Below are positions 8,905 to 18,353 of a stretch of 64,000 nt of DNA, one piece after another. The position numbers and the translations under genes are program-made. The first letter of the stretch is position 1. Every line of letters begins with the position of its first letter. This stretch comes from Polyangiaceae bacterium (lineage in GTDB: Bacteria > Myxococcota_A > Polyangia > Polyangiales > Polyangiaceae): NCBI GenBank assembly GCA_020633235.1, contig JACKEA010000008.1, positions 248,001-312,000 of the forward strand. Reading direction: 5' to 3'. The notes under the pieces are model-generated. The model was not told the DNA's origin and ran no database searches. It saw only the letters and a list, made by a program, of their open reading frames with translations.

Positions 8905-9664
8905 GGCGCTCGAGCTCGAACGTCTCGAGCACGAAGCCGAGCTTGTCCATGTCCTCCTGGACTTCCGCCTTGGTGTGCTCGGCGACCTTTCGTGGATTGC
9001 CCTCCGCCTCTTCGCGGGTGAGGCTCGCGAGCACGCCGCGGAGCGTTCCTTCGATCGTCTGCTGAGCGACCGTCGCGATCTCTTCCCGGGGCTGTCCCAA
9101 AAAGCGCTCCACGGCGTTCGCCAAGTGCGGCATCTCCCGCGCGATGCGCACCGTCGCCGTGGCGCCCACGTCCGCCACGCCGCCTCCGCGCAGGTACGCG
9201 TTCCGGAGCTCCACTTCGAGCTTCATCACGGACACATCCATGTAGTCCACGGTCTCCAGCAGCGGGATACGGAGCGCGCGTCCCCCGCGGATCGTTCGGT
9301 AGCCCCGCACGGTGCCGTCCGCCGCCATGTAGCGGCGCCCCGAGAGCACGGCCACCTGGTTCGGCGCCACCACGATCAGCAGACGACCGACGACGAGCAC
9401 CATCACGCCGAGCCAGAGCAGCGTGACGGCGGCGATGGTCAAGACCAGCGCGAGGACCTGTTGACCGCCGGCACCGAGCACCGCCGCCGCCAACAGACCG
9501 CCGACGGAAAGCACGATCGGGATCCAGGCGAGCGCGCTCGAGCGGCCGACCTTCGCCAGCGGGGGCTCCTTTTGCGTTTGCAGCTCGTGCTTGGCCTGCG
9601 CCAGCTCGTCTTCCAGCTCCTCCACGCGAGCGCGCATGGCGCCCCGGTCGTCGCGAAAGGCCAT
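8891..9664 (-). CDS. membrane-anchored SPFH (flotillin/stomatin-like) domain protein
   Basis: 257 residues. An N-terminal coiled coil (about 8-32, VEELEDELAQAKHEL) is followed by two hydrophobic spans (about 45-68 and 72-95). The SPFH part follows with VVAPNQVAVLSGRR, a typical entry, then ALRIPLLETVDYMDVSV and the helical AREMPHLANAVERFLGQ. Such proteins oligomerise on membranes and organise membrane domains or control proteases. It is shorter than classical flotillins, since it ends soon after the SPFH domain without a long coiled tail. Two spans ahead of the domain suggest a cytoplasmic N-terminus and SPFH domain, but topology is uncertain. Confidence 0.8.
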   Translation of the reverse strand: MAFRDDRGAMRARVEELEDELAQAKHELQTQKEPPLAKVGRSSALAWIPIVLSVGGLLAAAVLGAGGQQVLALVLTIAAVTLLWLGVMVLVVGRLLIVVAPNQVAVLSGRRYMAADGTVRGYRTIRGGRALRIPLLETVDYMDVSVMKLEVELRNAYLRGGGVADVGATATVRIAREMPHLANAVERFLGQPREEIATVAQQTIEGTLRGVLASLTREEAEGNPRKVAEHTKAEVQEDMDKLGFVLETFELERLTSR

Positions 9665-9761
9665 GCGCTGACGATAGCTCGTCGCTCCATGCGTGGGACG
9701 TCAATCCGCCGGTTCCCCAACGTAACGACGGAGGCGATCGCTTCCGCGGCGGACCGACAGG

Positions 9762-11642
9762 CTATGGATAGTGACGGTAGCTACGTTGTCTCCGCGCTCG
9801 CAGGTCTTCCAAGGCTGATTTTGTCAGCTCGGCGCGGAACCTCACTTTGAGCGGATCGTCCTTGGACAGCGTGAGCACGAAGGGGATCGGCGTGGTCCCC
9901 TTGTGCGGGAGCACGGCCATGTTGCTCCTGAGCCAGGAATGCACCTCGTACTGCGCGACGAAGCGGCGCATGCCGCCGATGCCGGCGAGGGTCGCGACGC
10001 CGCCGGCGAAGGCCCCCGGGACGTCGAGCCCGGTGGGCACGGGCAGGCTCGCCCCTTTGGAGACGGCGCGCGTCAGTCGTTCGACGAGGCCGGCTTCGTC
10101 GGGGGAGAGGCCGATCCAAGTGCGCTCGCCGTCGGGCACCAAGATCACGACCAGGGCGGCGTCCTTGGCGCGATCGCGGCTCTTGTCGCGGTGCTGCTCC
10201 CAGCAGTCGTCGAACAGCTTGCCCGGCAGCTTCATCTCGAAGGTGGCGCTGCCCTTGGGGAGCTTCGGGCTCGGAGCGCGCTGCTTGATCTGCGGCAGCC
10301 CTGGGCACAGGCGCGGTAGCTGACGGTAGACGATGTCCCGGAGATCGCCGGAGTCGTACGCGTTCATGCCCTGCACCAGGCGCGGCAGGTACTCCGACGC
10401 CGGTCCGTCGTAGGCCATGATGTGCCAGCCGTACACGCTCATCATCTGACGACGGAGGCGCTCGCCGCCGAACAGCCGGGTGCCGTTGCCGTTGCGGACG
10501 TCACCGGCGTCTTCGCCGAAGGCGTCTCCGTGGGCGTACACCATGGGCGCGTCCGGAGCGAAGGTGGCCGCGACCACCTCTACGGAGTCGCGGCTCGCGC
10601 CGGGTCCGAGCCCCGCGCGCAGCACCTGTTCCACGAACTGCTGGAGCTCCTTGGCCCGGGCGTCGGGAATGCGGCTGGTGAACCACGCGAAGTCCGCGTC
10701 CTTCGGCAGCCGGGAGAACGCTTCCGGCATCTTCGCGGTGTCTCGCGCTTGGCGAAACGTCGAGCCGGCCCAAGAGCGCTTGCCGGCGAGCACGGCTTCG
10801 CTCTCGAGCGCCACGGTGCTGCCTTCCAGGGAGAGGCGCAGCGTGATCTCGTGCACGTCGGCGACCAGACCGAGGCCCTCTTCCACCAGGGTGGGCAGGG
10901 TGGGCTCGATCCAGCGCGCCAGATCGGGATCCCGACGCAGCTCGCCGGCGAGGAGCGACGGGATCATCGGCTTGGCGCGCTCGAGCAGGGGACCGTGCTG
11001 CTCGCTGAGGGCGCGCACGGGGATGCGGGCCAGAACCTCCGGCGGGCCCGCTTGCTCGCGGCCCAGCGTGCGCGCCAAGTAGGGCGCGGCGCGGCCGAGC
11101 GTTCCGGCAGGGCCGCACATGAAGCGGGCGGGCGCGAGCGGCGGCGCCTTGGCGAGCAGACAGGGCCCGCTGGGGGCGTCCGACCACTGGAGGTCCTGCC
11201 CCAGGGGCGTGAGCTTCGCGCCGGCGTCGCGCAGGCGTCGCTCCGCTTCCTCCCAGGAAGAGAGGCCGATGGAGCTCACCCAGCGCACGCTCGGCGCCAA
11301 GCGAAAGCCGCCGGTGTCCAGCAGCGCGACGAAATGCTCCGGCGCCGCCGCGACCACCAGATCGGAGAGCCCCGAGTCCTTGGCGATGATGGTCGTTCGA
11401 TCCGGGTTCAAGTCCGTGGCGACACCGTCCAGTGCGTCGCGCAACGCCTGGCGTTGGCTCACGTGTCCTTCGGCGAGCAGGCTGCTGGGCGGCGGAACGG
11501 GGCTCAGATCGAGCGCCGCAACTTGCTCCGTGCTGGCGCTGGGTGTCGTCTTCGGAGCTTCGGCGGGAGCTGTCGGTGCAGCGCCGCAAGCGATCACCGA
11601 GAGAGAGACCAAGCTGGTAGCGATGCGTAGGTGGTGCTTCAC
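9762..11642 (-). CDS. large putative lipoprotein of unknown function
   Basis: 626 residues from a GTG at 11642, which gives a short lipoprotein signal (VKHHLRIATSLVSLSVIAC). An ATG at 11675 would add eleven residues and is also possible; neither has a strong ribosome site. After a Pro/Ala-rich spacer the body alternates helices and strands, with stretches such as DLVVAAAPEHFVALLDTGGF and FVLTLSKDDPLKVRFRAEL. No conserved catalytic motif was recognised. The general look, repeated ~200-residue segments comparing summed quantities, recalls myxobacterial periplasmic proteins of unknown role. It is divergent from the TSUP permease gene. Confidence 0.78.
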   Translation of the reverse strand: MKHHLRIATSLVSLSVIACGAAPTAPAEAPKTTPSASTEQVAALDLSPVPPPSSLLAEGHVSQRQALRDALDGVATDLNPDRTTIIAKDSGLSDLVVAAAPEHFVALLDTGGFRLAPSVRWVSSIGLSSWEEAERRLRDAGAKLTPLGQDLQWSDAPSGPCLLAKAPPLAPARFMCGPAGTLGRAAPYLARTLGREQAGPPEVLARIPVRALSEQHGPLLERAKPMIPSLLAGELRRDPDLARWIEPTLPTLVEEGLGLVADVHEITLRLSLEGSTVALESEAVLAGKRSWAGSTFRQARDTAKMPEAFSRLPKDADFAWFTSRIPDARAKELQQFVEQVLRAGLGPGASRDSVEVVAATFAPDAPMVYAHGDAFGEDAGDVRNGNGTRLFGGERLRRQMMSVYGWHIMAYDGPASEYLPRLVQGMNAYDSGDLRDIVYRQLPRLCPGLPQIKQRAPSPKLPKGSATFEMKLPGKLFDDCWEQHRDKSRDRAKDAALVVILVPDGERTWIGLSPDEAGLVERLTRAVSKGASLPVPTGLDVPGAFAGGVATLAGIGGMRRFVAQYEVHSWLRSNMAVLPHKGTTPIPFVLTLSKDDPLKVRFRAELTKSALEDLRARRQRSYRHYP

Positions 11643-11698
11643 GACGCCGGAGATGGTAGCGCGCGTTGGCGTCATGCGCCGAGTGATATAGTGCCGCG

Positions 11699-12457
11699 AT
11701 GCAGCCGGAGCGCTTGGCACTATTGGCCCTCGCGGCCATGGTCGCGGGCGCGGTCAATGCAGTCGCAGGCGGTGGCTCGTTGGTGTCGTTTCCGGCGTTG
11801 CTCGCCCTCGGCGTGTCGCCGGTTTCCGCCAGTGCCACCAATACCGTCGCCCTCGCGCCCGGCGGCCTGGCGGCGGCCTTCGGCTACCGGCGGGAGCTCG
11901 GCGACAACAAGCGGAGTGCGCTCTTGCTGATGGCGGCTGCGGGCGTGGGGTCCCTGGTGGGCGCCACGCTGTTGCTCGAGGTTCCGGAGCGCGTGTTCGA
12001 AATCGTCGTGCCCTGGCTGGTCCTGGCTGCCACGGGCGTACTGTTGCTCAAGGAACGCGTCGCGCGCTGGGCCAAGACCGAGCAGCCGACCCGCGCGCGG
12101 CTCGGGTGGATCGCGCTGCTCTTGGCCGTGGTCTCGATCTACGGCGGCTATTTCGGGGCCGGCATGGGCATCGTGACGTTGGCGCTGCTCTCGCCGCTGC
12201 GGCGCATGTCGATCCACGAGATGAACGCGATGAAGACGCTGATCGTCGGTGGCATCAACGGCATTGCGGCCGTCTACTTCCTCGCGTCCCGCGCTGCAGA
12301 GCTGGCGCCGGCAGCGGCCATGGCCGTGGGTGCGTTGATCGGCGGCTACGGTGGCGCCCGCGTGGTTCGTCGCGTTCCCCCCACGCCGGTGCGCCGCGGC
12401 GTGGTGGTGTTGGGCGTCGCCCTGAGCGCTCTCCTCGCCTACCGTTACTGGTGGTGA
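11699..12457 (+). CDS. TSUP (TauE/SafE-type) membrane transporter
   Basis: 252 residues, inner-membrane protein with about seven or eight spans. The first span contains NAVAGGGSLVSFPALL, the loop signature of TauE/SafE transporters, and the second half repeats the fold with YGGYFGAGMGIVTLALL. Characterised members export sulfite, sulfoacetate or other organosulfur anions; the substrate here is unknown. Length is normal for the family. No sulfur-metabolism gene is adjacent. Confidence 0.92.
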   Translation: MQPERLALLALAAMVAGAVNAVAGGGSLVSFPALLALGVSPVSASATNTVALAPGGLAAAFGYRRELGDNKRSALLLMAAAGVGSLVGATLLLEVPERVFEIVVPWLVLAATGVLLLKERVARWAKTEQPTRARLGWIALLLAVVSIYGGYFGAGMGIVTLALLSPLRRMSIHEMNAMKTLIVGGINGIAAVYFLASRAAELAPAAAMAVGALIGGYGGARVVRRVPPTPVRRGVVVLGVALSALLAYRYWW

Positions 12458-12566
12458 GTGCGGTGCGATTGTCCCGGCGCGACGCGTTTGTCGCAGGACG
12501 ACCGGCGGCTTTTTCGCGGATTTCGTCGGCGCTCCGCGGGCACGTGGTTTGCGATGACGTGGGGGC

Positions 12567-13598
12567 ATGGACACCTCCCGACGCATCTTCACCGTGGTTT
12601 CGATCTTGACCTTGGCGCTTGCCGGTTGCGGTAGCGACGACGCGGGCGGCGGCTCCGGCGGCAGCGCGGGAGCCGCGGGGTCGAGCAGCGGCGGCACGAG
12701 CAGCGGCGGCACGAGCAGCGGCGGCACGAGCAGCGGCGGCACGAGCAGTGGCGGGAGCAGCTCCGGTGGAGCGAGTAGTGGCGGCGCGAGCGGTGGCGGT
12801 AGCGGGGGCGCTGCGGGCATGGCAGGCGCAGCCGGCATGGCGGGCGCTGCGGGTGCTGCGGGTGCTGCGGGTGGAGGCGGCGCGGCCGGAGCCGCGAACG
12901 CAGCGCCGTCGTCGGATCGCTTGGTCAAGCATCCCATCGGCAGCAAGTATTCGAAGCAGGGCTACTGGGAATACTTGCCACCGAACCCACCAGCAAAGGC
13001 GCCGCTGATGGTGTTCTTGCATGGCGTCGGCGAGAACGGCCCGGGCAACTCGGCGGCTCTCGACGACGTGCTGCACGCGGGGCCGCCCAAGCTGATCAGC
13101 AAGGACCAGTGGCCCAACTCACGGCCCTTCATCGTGCTCTCTCCCCAACACGTGGGCAGTGGCTGCCCGAGCGCGGACGAGGTGCACGACTTCATCACCT
13201 TCGCCACCCAGAGCTACGGCGTGGATCTGTCCCGCGTGTACCTCACGGGGCTCAGCTGCGGTGCCATCGGCAGCTGGAGCTACCTGAACAAGTACCTGGA
13301 TCAGCAGATTGCGGCGTTCGTCTCCATCGCCGGGGACGGCAAAGGCGCGTGGAACAATCGCGGGTGCGAGCTCGGCAAGGTGCCCATCTGGGCGTTCCAC
13401 GGGGACCAGGATCCCACGGTGAACGTCTCCGGATCCAAGGTTCCCCTGGAAGGATTGATGCAGTGCCCGTCTCCGCCGTTGATCGAAGCCAAGCTCACGA
13501 TCTACCCGGGCGTGAAGCACGACTCCTGGACCAAGACCTACGACCTGAGCGCGGGCCACGACATCTACGCCTGGCTGCTCAAGTTCAAGCACCCCTGA
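12567..13598 (+). CDS. PHB-depolymerase-like esterase lipoprotein with SGGT spacer
   Basis: 343 residues. A lipoprotein signal ends LALAGC; residues 22-115 are a low-complexity Gly/Ser/Thr then Ala/Gly spacer. The alpha/beta-hydrolase domain follows: MVFLHGVGENG (oxyanion loop), nucleophile Ser in TGLSCGAIGS, Asp in HGDQDPTVNV and His in GVKHDSW. This set resembles secreted esterases of the PHB-depolymerase/feruloyl-esterase class, so it probably cleaves polymer esters at the cell surface. Nucleophile elbow GLSCG is a slight variant of GxSxG with Cys. The stop meets the stop of the convergent gene with a single base between. Confidence 0.85.
   Translation: MDTSRRIFTVVSILTLALAGCGSDDAGGGSGGSAGAAGSSSGGTSSGGTSSGGTSSGGTSSGGSSSGGASSGGASGGGSGGAAGMAGAAGMAGAAGAAGAAGGGGAAGAANAAPSSDRLVKHPIGSKYSKQGYWEYLPPNPPAKAPLMVFLHGVGENGPGNSAALDDVLHAGPPKLISKDQWPNSRPFIVLSPQHVGSGCPSADEVHDFITFATQSYGVDLSRVYLTGLSCGAIGSWSYLNKYLDQQIAAFVSIAGDGKGAWNNRGCELGKVPIWAFHGDQDPTVNVSGSKVPLEGLMQCPSPPLIEAKLTIYPGVKHDSWTKTYDLSAGHDIYAWLLKFKHP
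12683..12742 (+). repeat. 15-bp tandem array in the esterase spacer
   Basis: Four exact copies of gagcagcggcggcac encode SSGGT repeats, followed by degenerate copies. The same amino-acid repeat occurs in the GH5-like lipoprotein but with different codons, so the two arrays expanded separately. Confidence 0.93.
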
Positions 13599-13599
13599 C

Positions 13600-14550
13600 T
13601 CAGAGATCCTTGCAGCAGCGGAAGCCGATCTGCGGGCCCTCTCCTCCTCGGACGTGGGGCTCGTGGAAGCCGCAGAACACGGCGCTGCCGCTGCCGCCGG
13701 GGAAGTTCCAGGAGCCCCCCTGGGCTTCGCACTCGTCCGTGGCGGGATCGCTGGTTTGGGTGCAGCTGTCCTGCCACTCCATCACGTTGCCACTCATGTC
13801 GAAGATGCCGGGGTAGCCACCTTCGCACTTGGGCAGGGAGCCGACGGGAACCTGCCCACTGCTGCCGCCGTCGGTGACGCTGTCGCGGCAATTGCCCGCC
13901 ACGTACTGGTTTCCGTACGGATAGTTCTGCACGCCGTTGAGTGAGCAGGCGACCATCCACTGGCTCTGGGTGGTGCTGCACTCGGCCTTGGCCAGCTCAC
14001 CGCCGCCGAGCTTGCCGCACAGGCGCTTGCCGGCCCAGGCGCAGTAGTCCACGGCGTCACACCAGTCCGTGCCGTGCACGGGTTCGTCGTCTGCGGTGGC
14101 GTTCCACAGGTAGTCGGAGATCTTGTAGCTGGCGTTGAAGCCGCACTTCGGGTGCGTCCCCGTCGGTGTCGCCCCTTGGTCCACCAGAAATTCTTGGTAC
14201 TGCGCGCGGGTGACCTCGGTGCTGTCGATGCAGAAGGCGAGGTTCTTGGGCTTCACCATGCTGGCGCCTTTGTAGCTGCCACACGGGTCCGTCGCGGCGT
14301 CAGCGCCGGCACTGCCGCCCGCACCGGCGGATCCCGCGCTGCCACCGACGCCTGCGGTCCCCGCGTTGCCGCCACTGCCGGCGCTGCCCGCCGCGCCTCC
14401 GGTGGAGGCATCCTCGATGCTGCCCCCGGTTCCCGCGCTGCCCGCATCCCGACACTTTCCATCGGCACAGTCGCCGTAGCTGGACAGCTCGGGGAACAAG
14501 CTGCAGCCGGCGGCGAGAACCAGCAGCGGGAGCACAGCGACGGATCTCAC
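13600..14550 (-). CDS. sulfatase-modifying-factor (FGE)-like lipoprotein
   Basis: 316 residues. A lipoprotein signal ends LLVLAAGC; a Gly/Ala/Ser spacer runs to about residue 88. The rest is a formylglycine-generating-enzyme-like domain: FCIDSTEVTRAQYQEF, DEPVHGTDWCDAVDYCAWAGKRL, GIFDMSGNVMEWQDSC and closing QIGFRCC. True sulfatase activators need two active-site Cys in a defined place; this copy has many Cys but assignment of a redox pair is uncertain. In myxobacteria such domains often bind or decorate surface proteins rather than activate sulfatases, and no sulfatase gene lies here. Confidence 0.84.
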   Translation of the reverse strand: MRSVAVLPLLVLAAGCSLFPELSSYGDCADGKCRDAGSAGTGGSIEDASTGGAAGSAGSGGNAGTAGVGGSAGSAGAGGSAGADAATDPCGSYKGASMVKPKNLAFCIDSTEVTRAQYQEFLVDQGATPTGTHPKCGFNASYKISDYLWNATADDEPVHGTDWCDAVDYCAWAGKRLCGKLGGGELAKAECSTTQSQWMVACSLNGVQNYPYGNQYVAGNCRDSVTDGGSSGQVPVGSLPKCEGGYPGIFDMSGNVMEWQDSCTQTSDPATDECEAQGGSWNFPGGSGSAVFCGFHEPHVRGGEGPQIGFRCCKDL

Positions 14551-14645
14551 TCGTCATAGCTTAGCGGTTTTTTTCATCGTGGTGGGGCTTTGCACCCCTC
14601 GCCGTGCTCGGCCCAACCTCGCGCCGTCGTGCTAATTTCGCGGCG

Positions 14646-15959
14646 ATGAGCGAGGAGCTCTCCGCGACGCTGCTCCGGCAAGCCGCCACGCTTCCGAGCG
14701 GAACGTACCTGCTGAGCGCAGAGTCGGGGGAGACACTGGTGGTGAACGGCGCGAGCCCAGGGCGCGTGCTGGTCGGTAAGTCGGATGCGTGTGCGCTGCG
14801 CCTCGCGGATCCCGAGGTCTCCCGGCGTCACGCTGCCCTCGAGCTGGTGGGCAAGCGACTGCGCATCACGGATCTGGGCTCCACCAACGGCACCTGGGTC
14901 GATGGCGTGGCCATCAACGACGCCTGGCTTCGCGGCGGCGAGAGCCTGCGTCTGGGGGCTACTCGGGTTTCGGTGCAGTACCAACCCGATGGCGACAACC
15001 CCGAGGTTCCCTTCGCCACGGGGTTCGGTCGCGTGCTGGGAGAGAGCCGCGCCATGCGCCGGCTGTACCCGCTGTGCGACAAGCTCGCCCGCTCTTCCGT
15101 GGGCGTGATCATCGAGGGAGAGACGGGCACCGGCAAAGAAGTGCTGGCGGAAGCGATCCACGAACAGGGGGATCGCGCCGAGGGGCCCTTCGTGGTGTTC
15201 GACTGCACCGCGGTACCGGCGAATCTACTGGAGAGCGAGCTGTTCGGGCACGAGCGGGGAGCGTTCACGGGTGCCATCGCCACGCGCCGCGGCGTGTTCG
15301 AGCAGGCCAACGGCGGCACGTTGCTCATCGACGAGATCGGTGATCTGGACCTCGCCCTGCAGCCCAAGCTGCTGCGCGTGATCGAGCGCGGCGAGGTGCG
15401 TAGAGTGGGCGGCGATCGCGCCCTGTCCGTGGACGTGCGCGTGCTATCCGCCACCCGGCGGGATCTCGACCGCCAGGTAGCCGACGGCCAGTTCCGGGAC
15501 GATCTGTTCCATCGCCTGGCCGTCGCGCGCATCGAGCTGCCCCCGCTACGCGAGCGTCAGGGGGACGTGCTCGTGTTGGCGGACCACTTCTGGCGTGAGC
15601 TCGGAGGTCGCGGCCAGCCACCGGAAGCGCTGCTCGCGCGCTGGGACGCTTGGCACTGGCCCGGCAACGTGCGCGAGCTCCGGAACGCCGTGCTTCGCGC
15701 CGTCACCCTGGGAGAAGAAGCGGAGCTCGGCGCGCTGGAGTCGCTGCCGTCGGACGCGCCGGACTTCCTGTCGGAGCTGGTTGCTCTGGGATTGCCCTTC
15801 GCCAAGGCGCGGCAAGCGCTCTTGGATGAGTTCGAGCGACGCTACCTCGCCAAAGTGCTGGAGGAGAACGACGGCAACGTGTCGCGAGCCGCGCGGGCTT
15901 CCGGCATCGCGCGGCGCCATTTCCAGCGTATCCGCGCGCGCAGCACGGAGCGACGTTGA
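14646..15959 (+). CDS. FHA-domain sigma-54-dependent transcriptional activator
   Basis: 437 residues. Residues about 25-115 form an FHA domain (VGKSDACALRLADPEVSRRHAAL, then ITDLGSTNGTWVDG) that binds phosphothreonine. The AAA+ domain has Walker A EGETGTGKE, the sigma-54 contact loop ELFGHERGAFTGA and Walker B GGTLLIDEIGDLD. A Fis-type helix-turn-helix closes it (KVLEENDGNVSRAARASGIARRHFQRI). So Ser/Thr phosphorylation probably controls sigma-54 promoters, and a kinase gene lies 0.8 kb downstream on the other strand. ATG 14646 chosen: it precedes the conserved N-terminus. Confidence 0.94.
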   Translation: MSEELSATLLRQAATLPSGTYLLSAESGETLVVNGASPGRVLVGKSDACALRLADPEVSRRHAALELVGKRLRITDLGSTNGTWVDGVAINDAWLRGGESLRLGATRVSVQYQPDGDNPEVPFATGFGRVLGESRAMRRLYPLCDKLARSSVGVIIEGETGTGKEVLAEAIHEQGDRAEGPFVVFDCTAVPANLLESELFGHERGAFTGAIATRRGVFEQANGGTLLIDEIGDLDLALQPKLLRVIERGEVRRVGGDRALSVDVRVLSATRRDLDRQVADGQFRDDLFHRLAVARIELPPLRERQGDVLVLADHFWRELGGRGQPPEALLARWDAWHWPGNVRELRNAVLRAVTLGEEAELGALESLPSDAPDFLSELVALGLPFAKARQALLDEFERRYLAKVLEENDGNVSRAARASGIARRHFQRIRARSTERR

Positions 15960-15980
15960 CCGCGCCGCCCCGACAAACCC

Positions 15981-16802
15981 TCAGAAGGAACCACGGGCCC
16001 GAAGCAGCGCGCCCCCCGCTGCCGGGCTGAGCTCGATGCGAGCGGCGTCTTCCTTGGGATCCGATTCCAGGAGCTTCCAGGTGATGCCGCTGCCGAGGGC
16101 GACCACGCCAACGCCGAGAGCCACGCCGGCGGCGACGAACTTGGTGCGGATGGGCGACAGCTCGCCGTCGCTGCAGCTCCGGGTGGCGCCGCAGCCGTCC
16201 AACATGTCCGAGTATTCGCCTTGGGCGATGAGCTCGAGCGTGCCGAACGTGACCAGGCCGGCCACGCCGACGCCGCCCAGGATCCACGGCGCCGCGGACG
16301 ACGACGCTGTTTCTTTCTTTTTCACCATGGGTACGGGCTTCGCCTTCGGTTTGCCCTTCTCCGAGAGCGTGACCAGGCGATTCTTCTCTCCCGTGGCGAT
16401 GGTCACCGTCTGACCGAGCTCGCGACCGTCGCTCAACACCACACGCAATCGATGGCGACCCGGATCCAGCTCGATGGCGGTGCCGTCGAGGTGATCGCTC
16501 GCCTGGGCGTCGTCCACGAACAGCGTGCCGTCGGCGTCCTTGCCGTCGGCGTCCTTGGCCCGCACCACCACGCTGGGCATGCTCTGGCTCACTTCCTCCA
16601 GCCAGGCCACGCAGTCTTTCGACACCACCTTGGGGCACTCGCTCTTGCTGCACTGAAGCAGCTTCTTCTTCGCCTCGGAGAGCTTGCCTTCGTCCCGCGC
16701 GCGTTGGGCGTCTTCCGCGGCCTGGGCGCACACGGCTGCTTCACTGCCCCAGGCAGTGGACGAAAGCAGCAACAGAGCGAGCACGAGCGCTATTCGAGAC
16801 AC
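15981..16802 (-). CDS. membrane-anchored protein with PEGA-like domain, partner of the kinase
   Basis: 273 residues from a GTG at 16802 that overlaps the kinase gene by 13 bases. A signal peptide ends near STAWGS. Residues about 28-75 look like a helical pair with several Cys (LLQCSKSECPKVVSKDC). A beta-rich PEGA-like domain follows (FVDDAQASDHLDGTAIELDPGRHRLRVV in part), then a Lys/Pro stretch and two hydrophobic spans (around 186-205 and 228-248). The layout is common beside myxobacterial Ser/Thr kinases, so a shared envelope-signalling role is inferred. Confidence 0.75.
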   Translation of the reverse strand: MSRIALVLALLLLSSTAWGSEAAVCAQAAEDAQRARDEGKLSEAKKKLLQCSKSECPKVVSKDCVAWLEEVSQSMPSVVVRAKDADGKDADGTLFVDDAQASDHLDGTAIELDPGRHRLRVVLSDGRELGQTVTIATGEKNRLVTLSEKGKPKAKPVPMVKKKETASSSAAPWILGGVGVAGLVTFGTLELIAQGEYSDMLDGCGATRSCSDGELSPIRTKFVAAGVALGVGVVALGSGITWKLLESDPKEDAARIELSPAAGGALLRARGSF

Positions 16803-18283
16803 TGGCGTTTGTAGATCTTTCTCCCCTGGGCATCGAAAGTGAAGGGCGGATTGCAGTCGACCTTCGGCTTTGGCTTTTGTCGGGGCGGCGCGGAAGCTCG
16901 CGTGGGCGCGGGGCGTGGGGGCTCCGGCGCGGATGCGCTGGCCGTCGCGGAAACGCCGGCCGTCGCGGAAACGCTGGCCGTCGCGGAAACGCTCGGCACG
17001 CTCGTCGCGGAAGCCCGCGCCGGCGCCGTCGCGGAAACGGACGCGCGGGGCGTCGCGCTGGCTGCGTCGCGCCCACCGTGTGCGGACAGGGCCCACACCG
17101 TGGCGCCGACACCCAGCACGGCGAGCAGCAGAAGGCCCAGGGCCGCCCGCCGCGGCCGCTTCGCAGCCAGCGCACTGGCATCCGTCCCGGACAGCGTGCC
17201 GCTCGGCAGCTCTGAGGACGGCTTCGTCGCGCCCGCATCGAACACCGACGGCTGCGTCGCGCCCGGCGCGGAATCGGCCATCAAGCTCTGCACCAAGGAC
17301 GCCATTTTCTCGGAGCTGTCGCTGCTCTCCACACTGGCAAGCTGCTGCGCGCGGGACTCCAGGGAACCGCCCGCCACCTCTTCCACCCAGGCGCTCACCG
17401 CCGACGCGAGGGCGGGGCGGTGCGCCGCTTCCAGTGCCAGGGCCATCTCCTTCGCGGTGGCGAAGCGCTCGGACGGCTTTCGACTCAGGGCGCGCAGCAC
17501 GATGGCATCGAGGGCCGCCGGCACGCCCGCCGCGATGCTGCTCGGCTTCTTGGGCTTGCCGTACAGCACTTGCTCCACCACCTGCCCGGGGTGATCCCCC
17601 CGCGCGAAGCGCCGGCCGCTGAGCAGCTCCCACAACACCACACCCGCCGCCCACACGTCGGTTTGGCGTGTCACCTTCTCGCCGCGCACCTGCTCCGGCG
17701 CCATGTAGGCGAGCTTGCCTTTGATCTTGCCGTCTTCCGTGGTGTGGAAGCGCCCGGCGGCCTTGGCGATGCCGAAGTCGAGCACGCGGGTCACGCCATC
17801 CCGACCCACGATCAGATTCTGGGGCGACACGTCCCGGTGCACGATGCCCAGAGGCTCGCCGCGCTCGCTCTTGGCTTCGTGAGCGGCGTGCAGGCCGTGC
17901 AGCGCACCGCTCACGATGGACACGGCGATGTCCGGCGCCAGCGGCGCTTTCAGCGCCTTGAGCAAGCGCGACGCCGTCTCGCCGTGGATGTACTCCATCA
18001 CGATCAGGAGCTCTCCGCTCTCCGCCACCACGTCGAAGGTCTGCGCCACGTTCGGGTGCTGGATGCGCACCGCCAAGCGCGCCTCGTCCAGGAACATGGT
18101 GACGAACTCCGGGTCCTTGGCGAACTGCGGATGGAGCCGCTTGATGGCCACGGTGCGGGAAAAGCCCGCGGTGCCCAGCAGACGGCCGAGATGCACCGTC
18201 GCCATCCCTCCCGAAGCCAGCTCCTCGTAGAGGGCGTAGCGACCGAAAATCAGCGGCTCAGCGTCCGTCAACCGATCACGCAT
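16790..18283 (-). CDS. Ser/Thr protein kinase (PknB-type) with single membrane span
   Basis: 497 residues. The kinase domain (about 14-275) has the Gly-rich loop ELASGGMATVHLG, Lys in VAIKRLH, catalytic HRDVSPQN, DFGIAKA and APEQVRG, so it should be active. After a linker, a span near 381-400 (LGLLLLAVLGVGATVWAL) is followed by an extracytoplasmic low-complexity Ser/Ala/Thr stretch and a short Cys-bounded tail (DCNPPFTF ... RQCLE). The stop lies inside the next gene, so the two are coupled. A possible target is the FHA activator encoded nearby, which is inference from position. Confidence 0.93.
   Translation of the reverse strand: MRDRLTDAEPLIFGRYALYEELASGGMATVHLGRLLGTAGFSRTVAIKRLHPQFAKDPEFVTMFLDEARLAVRIQHPNVAQTFDVVAESGELLIVMEYIHGETASRLLKALKAPLAPDIAVSIVSGALHGLHAAHEAKSERGEPLGIVHRDVSPQNLIVGRDGVTRVLDFGIAKAAGRFHTTEDGKIKGKLAYMAPEQVRGEKVTRQTDVWAAGVVLWELLSGRRFARGDHPGQVVEQVLYGKPKKPSSIAAGVPAALDAIVLRALSRKPSERFATAKEMALALEAAHRPALASAVSAWVEEVAGGSLESRAQQLASVESSDSSEKMASLVQSLMADSAPGATQPSVFDAGATKPSSELPSGTLSGTDASALAAKRPRRAALGLLLLAVLGVGATVWALSAHGGRDAASATPRASVSATAPARASATSVPSVSATASVSATAGVSATASASAPEPPRPAPTRASAPPRQKPKPKVDCNPPFTFDAQGRKIYKRQCLE
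16938..16991 (-). repeat. 18-bp tandem array in the kinase tail
   Basis: Three 18-bp copies (ctggccgtcgcggaaacg on the plus strand, one base changed in the second) encode SVSATA-type repeats in the region predicted to lie outside the membrane. Length change would stay in frame. Confidence 0.85.
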
Positions 18284-18353
18284 GATGCCACAGCCTCCGG
18301 CAGCGTGCCGAGCCAGCCTTGAAATCGCCGTCCTGCGCGGTTACTCCGCGCCC

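Noticed and set aside
13600..14550. True sulfatase-activating enzyme
   Set aside because: No sulfatase nearby and the redox Cys pair cannot be fixed by eye, so only the fold family is claimed.
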